From positions 1 to 51,060 of the forward strand of contig JAGQHF010000025.1 of assembly GCA_020431985.1 (NCBI GenBank): DNA of 51,060 nucleotides, given 5' to 3'. Source of the stretch: Nitrosarchaeum sp. (GTDB taxonomy: Archaea > Thermoproteota > Nitrososphaeria > Nitrososphaerales > Nitrosopumilaceae). Of the stretch, positions 43,652 through 50,346 are shown piece by piece. The notes under the pieces were generated by a model. The model was not told the origin of the DNA and ran no database searches. It worked only from the letters and a program-made list of their open reading frames with translations. The position numbers and the translations under genes are program-made. Each line of letters begins with the position of its first letter. Within the stretch, counting starts at the first letter, position 1.

Positions 43652-43737
43652 CTAGAATTGTCTTTTTAATCCAGAGATTTGCCAGTAGATGAACAAATCA
43701 TTAGTAATTTCTTTAATATCAATCACTAATTTTTGAT

Positions 43738-43833
43738 ATGTCATATGCTAATATGGATTTTTTAGATGTACTTGAGAAATGGGCACGAGTGATTGGAGTT
43801 AATTCGGACCGAGATCCAGAGCAAATCGTGTGA
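43738..43833 (+). CDS. 31-residue microprotein
   Basis: It starts MSYANMDFLDVLEKWARVIG and has an amphipathic helix. TATA-like TTTAATATC at about 43712-43720 is about 20-26 bases upstream, the usual distance here. It is very short, so only a weak call. It lies 53 bases before the uracil-DNA glycosylase gene. Confidence 0.3.
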   Translation: MSYANMDFLDVLEKWARVIGVNSDRDPEQIV

Positions 43834-43886
43834 AGTATCTAGTTTTCCCATCAAAAGATAATAGATAAAACCACGCATTACAACAA

Positions 43887-44567
43887 TTGAGCAAAGTTAA
43901 AACAAATAGAACATTAATAGAACTCAACAAACGAATTACATCATGTACAAAATGTCCTAGACTAATTAATTACATTCATGATATTGCAGAAAACAAAGTT
44001 CGTAGATTTCAAAATGAGACATACTATGGAAGGCCACTTACAGGATTTGGTGACATCAATGCTAGGCTTCTGATTGTCGGTCTTGCACCTGCTGCTCATG
44101 GAGGAAATAGAACAGGAAGAATGTTTACAGGTGATTCATCTGGTGATTGGCTTGCAAAAGTAATGAACAAACATGGGTTTTCTTCAATCCCCACAAGCCA
44201 AAATAAAGATGATGGAATGATGCTGTATGACGCATTTATTACAGCTGCAATCAGATGTGCTCCACCTCAAAACAAGCCAGCAAGAGAAGAGATTGACAAC
44301 TGTTTTGGATTTATTCAGGATGAACTGAAAATACTAAGAAATGTAAAGCTAATCTTGTGTCTTGGTAAAATTGCATACGATACAACATGTAGACTACTTG
44401 ATGTGAAACCAGAAAAATTTGGTCATGACAAGTTGTTTTCATATGGAAGATACAAAGTTTTAACATCATATCACCCCTCAAAACAGAATACACAGACAGG
44501 AAGATTATCATGGGAAGACTGGTCGAATGTTTTTGCAAGAGCAAAGAAAACCATTAGAAATACTTAG
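43887..44567 (+). CDS. uracil-DNA glycosylase, family 5 (UDGb)
   Basis: A 226-residue DNA repair enzyme. C20-T-K-C23 and two later Cys are the 4Fe-4S ligands. Motif 1 is G-L-A-P-A-A-H-G-G-N-R-T-G-R, the form of UDGb with no polar catalytic Asp or Asn at the usual site. Motif 2 is S-Y-H-P-S-K-Q-N. UDGb removes uracil and also hypoxanthine in known members. The start is TTG at 43887. Confidence 0.9.
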   Translation: MSKVKTNRTLIELNKRITSCTKCPRLINYIHDIAENKVRRFQNETYYGRPLTGFGDINARLLIVGLAPAAHGGNRTGRMFTGDSSGDWLAKVMNKHGFSSIPTSQNKDDGMMLYDAFITAAIRCAPPQNKPAREEIDNCFGFIQDELKILRNVKLILCLGKIAYDTTCRLLDVKPEKFGHDKLFSYGRYKVLTSYHPSKQNTQTGRLSWEDWSNVFARAKKTIRNT

Positions 44568-44592
44568 ATTTTTAAAAATTTTCTTATTTCTC

Positions 44593-44895
44593 ATGAAAGA
44601 TGATATCATTGCGTTTATTGATGTAACATATGCAGAGATAGCCTTAATGCCAATAGAAGATTTGGATAAAAAAATAGCACATAATATTGAAGCATATCTG
44701 GATAAAATAGATTGTTTGAGTGAAGATGAAAAGATAAGTATGCGTGAAAAAGTCAAAGATACTAGGAAAATGAAATTTCGTTTTTCACAAGAGATAACAC
44801 AAGACATTCCAAAGGATAGAATCCAGATTGCATTATCGCAGTTGGCAAAATTATTTCGTGCTCTAAATAACGATATAAAAAAAGATGAAAAATAA
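44593..44895 (+). CDS. small helical protein, unknown
   Basis: A 100-residue, mostly helical acidic/basic protein starting MKDDIIAFIDVTYAEIALMP. A longer frame opens at 44527 inside the glycosylase gene, but the ATG at 44593 has a TATA-like TTTTTAAAAA about 20 bases upstream and removes the overlap. No known motif. Confidence 0.5.
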   Translation: MKDDIIAFIDVTYAEIALMPIEDLDKKIAHNIEAYLDKIDCLSEDEKISMREKVKDTRKMKFRFSQEITQDIPKDRIQIALSQLAKLFRALNNDIKKDEK

Positions 44896-44912
44896 AGCAA
44901 AAACTAGAGAAA

Positions 44913-45163
44913 ATGGAAATTAAGAATTTAAGCTTATTTTTTGTTGGAATTATTATAATAATTCTAGGTACATTGATTGTAATGTTTGACTATCCACAAA
45001 TTCAATATTTGGAAAACGTGATGACAGAATCACATTTAATGTTGGAAGGAACTGACAGAGATCTATATCAAAGACTCAAAATTGAATTTATGGTAGGGGA
45101 GGGGTTTTGTTAGTAGGCATAACATTGTTATGCATAGGAACATTCAGGAAATCAAAATTCTAA
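44913..45163 (+). pseudogene. two-helix membrane protein interrupted by a frameshift
   Basis: The frame from ATG 44913 encodes 66 residues: one membrane helix (about residues 7-27), then a loop with M-L-E-G-T-D-R-D-L-Y-Q-R and G-E-G-F, and stops at 45111-45113. Moving to the next frame at the GGGGTTTT tract (45101-45108) gives L-V-G-I-T-L-L-C-I-G-T-F-R-K-S-K-F and a stop at 45161-45163, a clear second membrane helix with a basic end. One missing T restores an 83-residue protein. It may be a sequencing error in the homopolymer, a real mutation, or recoding. Confidence 0.65.
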
Positions 45164-45250
45164 ATTAAGATTTACTTTACGAATTTAATTTTTAGATATA
45201 ACTTGCACGTAGAAATTATCAGTATGATCTAAATATAAATTCGCCAAACC

Positions 45251-45286
45251 ACGATTAGTTGGAGCTGTCACCAAGCAACTAATCGT
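45251..45286. other. 11-bp perfect hairpin in an intergenic region
   Basis: ACGATTAGTTG (45251-45261) and CAACTAATCGT (45276-45286) are perfectly complementary with a 14-base loop. It lies 88 bases after the frameshifted membrane gene. It could be part of a small RNA, a 3' end structure or an operator. There is no typical poly-T next to it. The rest of the 319-base gap (45164-45482) shows no gene. Confidence 0.5.
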
Positions 45287-45482
45287 TGTTGGTCTTAAGT
45301 TTCAATCTTATTGTTAGTTGCATTTGTTATATAGGAAATTTTCAAAAAGTTACAATCACTAAATTTATGATCAGTTCATTAAAAATTGTGATTGGATAAC
45401 CAAAAGCATCATAGATACAAACTATAGAATATGGAAATATTTCTATGCCAGATAATATTAATGATCAAGTACTAACAAGCAT

Positions 45483-46928
45483 ATGAAAAGTATTCTGATA
45501 ATTTCTTTGTTTATTATAGTGCCCGCATCTTATGCACAAGAATATCCAGAATATGGAGTGAGAGTAGAAACTGTTGCTGATAATCTATCTGTGCCTTGGA
45601 GTATCGACTTTGCGCCTGATGGAAGAGCATTTTTTACAGAAAGAGGTGGAACTGTTTGGGTAATTCAAAACCAATCAAAACCTCAACCAATAACGTCATT
45701 TGATGTCTCAGATGGAGAAGGAGGATTACTTGGAATAACGTTAGATCCTCAATTTGAACAAAATCATTTTGTCTATCTCTATTTTACGTATAATGATTTT
45801 TTCGAGACAAAAAATAAAGTTGTAAGATATCTAGAGTCAGAAAATACACTAATCGAAGATATGGTTCTACTAGAACCATTTATCGGTGCTTCATATCATG
45901 ATGGAGGAAGGATAAGATTTGGCCCAGACGGTAAACTCTACATTACAACGGGGGATGCAGGATTTCCTGCCATGTCGCAAAACAAAGATAGCGTGGTTGG
46001 AAAGATTCTAAGAATCAATTCAGATGGGACAATTCCAGAAGATAATCCATTCAGAACACAGGTGTATTCATTCGGACATAGGAATCCACAGGGAATTGAT
46101 TGGGACAAGAATGGAATGATGTTTTCCACAGAACATGGACCCTCAGGATGGAGAGGAATCGCACATGACGAGATCAACAAAATCATCTCAGGTGGTAACT
46201 ATGGATGGCCTGAGATCATAGGTGACGAGATAGGTAAAGACATGATTAAACCGATATTGCACTCAGGACAGGAGACTTGGGCTCCATCAGGTTCTACATT
46301 TTACTACGGAGAAAAAATTCCGCAATGGACTGGAAAGTTTTTTGTCGCTACGCTGCGAGGAGAACACCTACACATGATATCATTTGATGAAGGTAAAATT
46401 TCTTCTCATGAGAAATTGTTTGAGGGGGAATTTGGAAGATTGCGAGATGTAGTTGAAAGTCCTGAAGGGGATATTTACTTGCTTACAAGCAACAAAGACG
46501 GTAGAGGCAATCCATTCCCAAATGACGATAAAATTCTAAAAATAACACCTATGAATACAATTAATAATTTTGAAGAATGTATAGATGTAGGAACCGTGAT
46601 TGAGTCACATCCAAGACAATGTACAACACAAGATGGATTGCGTTTTATTGAGGGAATTTCACAGGTTCCATCTTGGATAAAACAAATTGCAAAATGGTGG
46701 TCATCAGAAGAAATTTCAGATGGAGAATTTTCATCAGGTTTTGAATATCTAATTAATAACAACATTATTCGTGTTCCACCATATGTTGTAGCAGAAAAAG
46801 AACCAGAATCGGAGATTCCATTATGGTTGCGTAAAAATGTGGACAAGTGGGTTCAAGGATTGACTTCAGATGAAGAATTTTTAAAAAATATAAAATGGAT
46901 GATTGAAAATGACTTTATCAAAACTTAA
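45483..46928 (+). CDS. secreted PQQ-type sugar dehydrogenase with two 'WIK' modules
   Basis: A 481-residue protein. A signal peptide (residues 1-18, ending A-S-Y-A), then a six-bladed propeller of the soluble glucose/aldose dehydrogenase family: L-S-V-P-W-S-I-D-F-A-P-D-G-R, Y-H-D-G-G-R-I-R-F-G-P-D-G, T-G-D-A-G, F-G-H-R-N-P-Q-G, E-H-G-P. These hold PQQ and Ca sites in known relatives. After residue ~390 come two modules, V-P-S-W-I-K...W-W and I-P-L-W-L-R...K-W, about 36 residues each. It would oxidise sugars on the cell surface. No PQQ biosynthesis gene is in the window, so the cofactor is unproven. Confidence 0.85.
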   Translation: MKSILIISLFIIVPASYAQEYPEYGVRVETVADNLSVPWSIDFAPDGRAFFTERGGTVWVIQNQSKPQPITSFDVSDGEGGLLGITLDPQFEQNHFVYLYFTYNDFFETKNKVVRYLESENTLIEDMVLLEPFIGASYHDGGRIRFGPDGKLYITTGDAGFPAMSQNKDSVVGKILRINSDGTIPEDNPFRTQVYSFGHRNPQGIDWDKNGMMFSTEHGPSGWRGIAHDEINKIISGGNYGWPEIIGDEIGKDMIKPILHSGQETWAPSGSTFYYGEKIPQWTGKFFVATLRGEHLHMISFDEGKISSHEKLFEGEFGRLRDVVESPEGDIYLLTSNKDGRGNPFPNDDKILKITPMNTINNFEECIDVGTVIESHPRQCTTQDGLRFIEGISQVPSWIKQIAKWWSSEEISDGEFSSGFEYLINNNIIRVPPYVVAEKEPESEIPLWLRKNVDKWVQGLTSDEEFLKNIKWMIENDFIKT

Positions 46929-47051
46929 TGTTAGTTTTTATACATACTATTTTCCGAGGGAGGGATGTGTACAAATACAAATTCTTTTTTTCTCCTCAAA
47001 CGAAACATGAAATAAAAGACGTAAAATTTGGATATAAAGTTCGAGTAGAAA

Positions 47052-47744
47052 TTATCTATTATCAGTTGACAGTTTTTTCCTTCTGCTAGAAATTACAACT
47101 TCAATAATCAGCCAGCCAATAATCACGGATAGTACCGTAATTGCAGACCACAGGAAATCAGATGAAGGATCGCCTGTTTGTGCTGGAAGATGTTCCGCAT
47201 CATCAATCATTAGGGATTTGGACATTGCACCACGCATGGCAGATTCTTCTGGAAGCGGAGTCACGTCTGCCGGAATTGATTGGATGAATTCGGGGTTAGA
47301 TGAAGGCCCAGATTGAAGCATCTGAGAGGAAAACCATGCTGCAATTGAGGCTCCACCAAGAGTGGCAAGTCTATGAATACGACTAAATGAATTAAATAGA
47401 GATTTACTTTTTTTTGCTGGTTGTTCCATGGCAGAAGGTAGTATGACTATAGCAACTTTATCTACAGTGTAAAATTTCACATCATGTGATTTGGTATTTT
47501 TTCCAACGTTATCTATTTTCACAACTCCAGCAGTTTGCATTTTTTTTAAATGATGAATGACTAAAGGCAATGACAAGTCAGTCTTTTGAGATATTTGGTT
47601 GGCTGACAATGAATTATTGAATAGTAATTTCAGGATTTGCCTACTAGAGTCTGATGAAAGAATTTCTCCAATAATTTTTAATTTTTCATCCTCAGTAGAC
47701 AGAATATCAATTTTGTCAGAAACATTGGCTTCATCGGAGCTCAT
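47052..47744 (-). CDS. membrane-anchored ArsR/MarR-type HTH protein
   Basis: A 230-residue protein. Residues ~22-95 are a winged helix (S-S-D-S-S-R-Q-I-L-K-L-L-F-N-N-S-L-S-A-N-Q-I-S, then L-S-L-P-L-V-I-H-H-L-K-K-M as recognition helix). A Ser/Lys-rich linker follows, then a probable helix at about 125-142 and a stronger one at about 198-220. The loop between contains P-A-D-V-T-P-L-P. Such proteins are common in ammonia-oxidising archaea and may bind DNA at the membrane. The signal it senses is unknown. Confidence 0.78.
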   Translation of the reverse strand: MSSDEANVSDKIDILSTEDEKLKIIGEILSSDSSRQILKLLFNNSLSANQISQKTDLSLPLVIHHLKKMQTAGVVKIDNVGKNTKSHDVKFYTVDKVAIVILPSAMEQPAKKSKSLFNSFSRIHRLATLGGASIAAWFSSQMLQSGPSSNPEFIQSIPADVTPLPEESAMRGAMSKSLMIDDAEHLPAQTGDPSSDFLWSAITVLSVIIGWLIIEVVISSRRKKLSTDNR

Positions 47745-47963
47745 TAAAATGATTTAGGAATAATTTGTATTATTAAGACTTCTACTTTTTGAATATCTAG
47801 GATCTACTTTTTATTTAAGAAATGAGTACTAATAGATGAAAGCTGGCACGATATCCTATGTCATAATGTTGGCGATTGTTTACCGGTCTGAGCATACTTG
47901 CAGGGCTGTGTAAAGATTGAACCGCAAAAGTCGGCTTTCAGAACTTATCAATCAGACGCACAT

Positions 47964-48137
47964 CTATGATCTAGATCTTGTCCTAAGAATCGCACTGCAA
48001 CAAGGACACCGGATAGAGTCAACATCCATGAATAATCCACAAAAGGTACACCTTTTCTGGCCAATTTCATATCGAAGACTATTCCGAACAGATTTGCCTT
48101 CAAATTTATAACAAAGGCCTTTACAGGTTCTTGCCAT
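47964..48137 (-). CDS. Cys-rich microprotein C, zinc-ribbon type
   Basis: A 57-residue protein with C5-x3-C9-x20-C30-x2-C33-x10-C44-P-C46-C47 and a basic end (L-R-T-R-S-R-S). The Cys spacing is identical to that of the gene just upstream. It belongs to a C-K-G-x-C...G-Q-K-R-C...C-P-C-C pattern which I recognise from ammonia-oxidising archaea; function is unknown. Its ATG shares one base with the upstream stop (TAATG), so the two are co-translated. It is the last gene of a three-gene operon. A plus-strand frame over the same bases (47917-48111) is a shadow. Confidence 0.72.
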   Translation of the reverse strand: MARTCKGLCYKFEGKSVRNSLRYEIGQKRCTFCGLFMDVDSIRCPCCSAILRTRSRS

Positions 48138-48310
48138 TATACTATCTCCCTAGTTAGGACATTATGACAACATGGACATCGGTGGTATTTTGAAATGATG
48201 TGTTCATCACAAACCGAGCACCATTTTTTGTAAATTGATGAATTCTTTTTTCTAAATGACGCGTTTGCTTGATAATATCTACAAATACTAGAACAAAAAT
48301 TTGTGCTCAT
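48137..48310 (-). CDS. Cys-rich microprotein B, zinc-ribbon type
   Basis: A 57-residue paralog of gene C with C6-x3-C10-x20-C31-x2-C34-x10-C45-P-C47-C48 and an end L-T-R-E-I-V. The seven Cys give two metal sites with one sharing partner or His. Its ATG overlaps the stop of gene A as ATGA. It may bind zinc or iron; control by a Fur/PerR-type protein next door (inference) would fit either metal. Confidence 0.72.
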   Translation of the reverse strand: MSTNFCSSICRYYQANASFRKKNSSIYKKWCSVCDEHIISKYHRCPCCHNVLTREIV

Positions 48311-48477
48311 AGTACACCTCTCAACACCTGTTTAGCTCGTTGAAAGTTAGAATTACACTTTTTGCAGTAAATACAATTGTTATCAATTTTCACACTAACG
48401 CTACCACACTTTATGCAAATCTTGACTGAATGATTCACTGTTTCATATTTTGCATGTTTCTTATTCATAGCACTCAT
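48307..48477 (-). CDS. Cys-rich microprotein A
   Basis: A 56-residue basic protein with C21-x2-C24 and C35-x2-C38-x2-C41, a single zinc-ribbon-like site, not closely similar to genes B and C. It is the first gene of the operon; TATA-like TTTAATA (minus strand, about 48499-48505) is 22-28 bases upstream and overlaps one of the two palindromes. Its stop is ATGA-overlapped with gene B. No family known. Confidence 0.65.
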   Translation of the reverse strand: MSAMNKKHAKYETVNHSVKICIKCGSVSVKIDNNCIYCKKCNSNFQRAKQVLRGVL

Positions 48478-48485
48478 AGTATTAT

Positions 48486-48500
48486 TAGGAATTATTCCTA
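48486..48500. promoter_or_regulatory. 7-1-7 palindrome, proposed Fur/PerR operator 1
   Basis: TAGGAATTATTCCTA is a perfect 7-1-7 inverted repeat, the form of Fur and PerR boxes. It lies 9-23 bases outside the start of microprotein A and touches its TATA-like box, so binding should block that promoter. Confidence 0.72.
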
Positions 48501-48519
48501 TTAAAGTGTTATTATTTAA

Positions 48520-48534
48520 TAGGAATTATTCCTA
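48520..48534. promoter_or_regulatory. 7-1-7 palindrome, proposed Fur/PerR operator 2
   Basis: A second identical copy of TAGGAATTATTCCTA, 34 bases from the first. It lies 10 bases upstream of TATA-like GTATTAAATAC (48545-48555) of the Fur-family gene, at the place where BRE/TFB or an activator would bind. Autoregulation is the natural reading (inference). Confidence 0.72.
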
Positions 48535-48575
48535 ATAAGAATAAGTATTAAATACAGAATTCATCAAGATAAATT

Positions 48576-48998
48576 GTGCATACAGAGCAGATTGTTACAA
48601 TACTCCGGAATGAAGGACACAGAGTAACACCTCAACGAATTGCAATAATAGATTATCTTATACATACTGAGGATCATCCAAGTGCAGAAAATGTTCATGC
48701 AATAGTAAAAAAGAGATATCCAATGGTAAGTCTATCAACAGTATACAAAACACTGGACCTGTTAAGACAAAAGAAGCTTGTAAATGAGATTGAAGTTGAG
48801 GGAGAAGCTAGATTTGATGCACATGTAGACGATCATATCAATTTAGTGTGTCTTAGCTGCGGAAAAATTGAAGATATTGATGAAAATCTGCTAAAGAATA
48901 TTCAATCCAAGGTTGCAAAAAGATCAGAATATGTGATAATAAAAGCAAGCTTTGAGTTGCACGGATATTGCAACAAGTGCAAATCAAAATATCAATGA
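48576..48998 (+). CDS. Fur-family metalloregulator, PerR-like
   Basis: A 140-residue protein: N-terminal winged helix (R-V-T-P-Q-R-I-A-I-I-D and S-L-S-T-V-Y-K-T-L), hinge, and dimerisation domain. C92-x2-C95 and C132-x2-C135 form the structural zinc site. Of the PerR sensor residues, D81 (Asp in PerR, Glu in Fur), H34 and H87 are present, but the second His of D-H-x-H is Asn89. So it is PerR-like with an altered site and may sense iron, manganese or peroxide differently. The GTG start is 21-31 bases after the TATA-like box. It diverges from the microprotein operon. Confidence 0.9.
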   Translation: MHTEQIVTILRNEGHRVTPQRIAIIDYLIHTEDHPSAENVHAIVKKRYPMVSLSTVYKTLDLLRQKKLVNEIEVEGEARFDAHVDDHINLVCLSCGKIEDIDENLLKNIQSKVAKRSEYVIIKASFELHGYCNKCKSKYQ

Positions 48999-49053
48999 GT
49001 GAATTAAAAAAACTTCGAAACTTCTTTAAGATGGTTAAAAAACAAGAAAAAAC

Positions 49054-49308
49054 ATGTTATCATATATGCTTCTAAATTGTAGTCCAGGTTCAGAATCAGA
49101 AGTAATATCAGAGATAAGTGAACTTCCTGGAGTGATAGAGGTAAATGGAGTTTTGGGCAAATATGATGTCTTTGTCAAAATTTCTGCTGACAATCCAGAA
49201 ACTATGGAATTAACAGTTGCACAAATAAGAAAGATAAGGATGCTCAGTAGTCATACTCTTCCTGTAGTATATGGACAAGGTGGAACAATCGATAAAGAGA
49301 TCAACTAA
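49054..49308 (+). CDS. stand-alone Lrp/AsnC effector domain (RAM)
   Basis: An 84-residue protein that is only the alpha/beta ligand domain of Lrp/AsnC regulators: Y-M-L-L-N-C-S-P-G-S-E at the start, L-P-G-V-I-E-V-N-G-V-L-G-K-Y-D-V-F-V-K-I in the middle. There is no DNA-binding part. Such proteins (SMRDs) bind amino acids and can form rings or mix with full regulators. The ATG at 49054 matches the family start. Confidence 0.85.
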   Translation: MLSYMLLNCSPGSESEVISEISELPGVIEVNGVLGKYDVFVKISADNPETMELTVAQIRKIRMLSSHTLPVVYGQGGTIDKEIN

Positions 49309-49332
49309 TAGAAATTTGATTAAAAAATAGGG

Positions 49333-49530
49333 TTAATCCATAACCCTAAGCTGTTTTTCCGTATCTCGGATAAAGTCCTCATATTTCATAATCTGAGTTG
49401 TTAGCTTAAATGCCGTCATTTGATCCTCATTTCTTTTGGAGCCCAAAAGAGGTTTTCTTTGTGTCATTAGTATTTGCTGCTCTTCTGTTGCTCTGAGAAT
49501 ATCATTCCTGAGATCTTCTCTTGTAGCCAT
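49333..49530 (-). CDS. small coiled-coil protein
   Basis: A 65-residue, mainly helical protein starting MATREDLRNDILRATEEQQI with heptad-like Leu/Ile. Conserved-looking basic loop K-P-L-L-G-S-K-R-N. No Cys or membrane segment. Downstream end faces the Lrp-type gene. Function unknown. Confidence 0.55.
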   Translation of the reverse strand: MATREDLRNDILRATEEQQILMTQRKPLLGSKRNEDQMTAFKLTTQIMKYEDFIRDTEKQLRVMD

Positions 49531-49848
49531 AAATGTATTAAGCGGATTTTGAACTTAAGATTTTCTTTGATATAAAAAGGACTAGAACTAAGTAAAATAC
49601 ATCATTTTGGAACAAACTAATAAAATATTTGACATTTTTGATAGAACTTATTTCAGGTAGAAATTATTCGAGGCTTTGTTATAAAAACACTTGATGATAA
49701 CTACTGGTAACTAACCACATGCAAGTCATCAAATCCTGAAAAGCAAACTAGATAAATTACCATTTTTAGAATGTCAATGGTTACTAATAATGAGATCATC
49801 TGAGGTAAAAGAAACTAAATTAATGGTCATAAATTTTTACAAATCCAA

Positions 49849-50265
49849 TTGAGTTACAATTTTCTAGATCATGCCACAGATGCTATAATTGAGGTAAGAG
49901 CTAAAGACATCAGAGAAGCATTTGTGATTGCGGCTAATGCAGTGATAAATTTAACAATTGAGCAAGACAAAGTAGAAGAACGAAACTATAAAGAATTTAC
50001 AGCTAAAGGAAAGGATCTAAGATATTTGCTTTTTAATTGGCTTGAAGAGATAAACTTTGTTCTTATTACAGAAGGATTTGCAATAAGGAGAATAGAGACA
50101 GAGTGGGTAAAAGACAACGAATATACGATTAAAGCAAAAGCTTTTGGAGAAGAATTAAACTTTGCAAAACACGGATTCAAGGTAGAGATAAAGGCACCCA
50201 CCTTCTACGATATGGAAATCAAGGATGTGGATGGGGCTTACCTAAGATTTTTACTTGATTTATAG
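49849..50265 (+). CDS. archease
   Basis: A 138-residue SHS2-domain protein with N-F-L-D-H-A-T-D at the start, L-L-F-N-W-L-E-E-I in the middle and I-K-D-V-D-G-A-Y-L-R-F-L-L-D-L at the end. In other organisms archease turns over the RNA ligase RtcB (tRNA splicing) and supports tRNA methylation. The start is TTG with a TATA-like ATAAATTT about 20 bases upstream, around 49827. The 318-base gap to the left holds no gene I can see. Confidence 0.92.
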   Translation: MSYNFLDHATDAIIEVRAKDIREAFVIAANAVINLTIEQDKVEERNYKEFTAKGKDLRYLLFNWLEEINFVLITEGFAIRRIETEWVKDNEYTIKAKAFGEELNFAKHGFKVEIKAPTFYDMEIKDVDGAYLRFLLDL

Positions 50266-50346
50266 AGAAAAGGTGAATATTTCTTTGCAAAAAACAAGAA
50301 GAAGTTATACGCATTTTTTAAAAATAAATTCTTAGTCAATATTGAT

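Noticed and set aside
45354-45400. CAATCAC...GTGATTG inverted repeat before the sugar dehydrogenase
   Set aside because: Only seven pairs with a long AT-rich spacer; likely by chance in this composition.
47850-47963. Possible decayed copy of the C-K-G-L-C microprotein on the plus strand (G-L-C-K then A-K-V-G-F-Q-N-L-S)
   Set aside because: The resemblance needs a stop codon and gaps to be ignored; too weak without an alignment.
47917-48111. Plus-strand 64-residue ORF
   Set aside because: It is the complement of microprotein C, whose Cys pattern, paralog and operon overlap are much stronger evidence.
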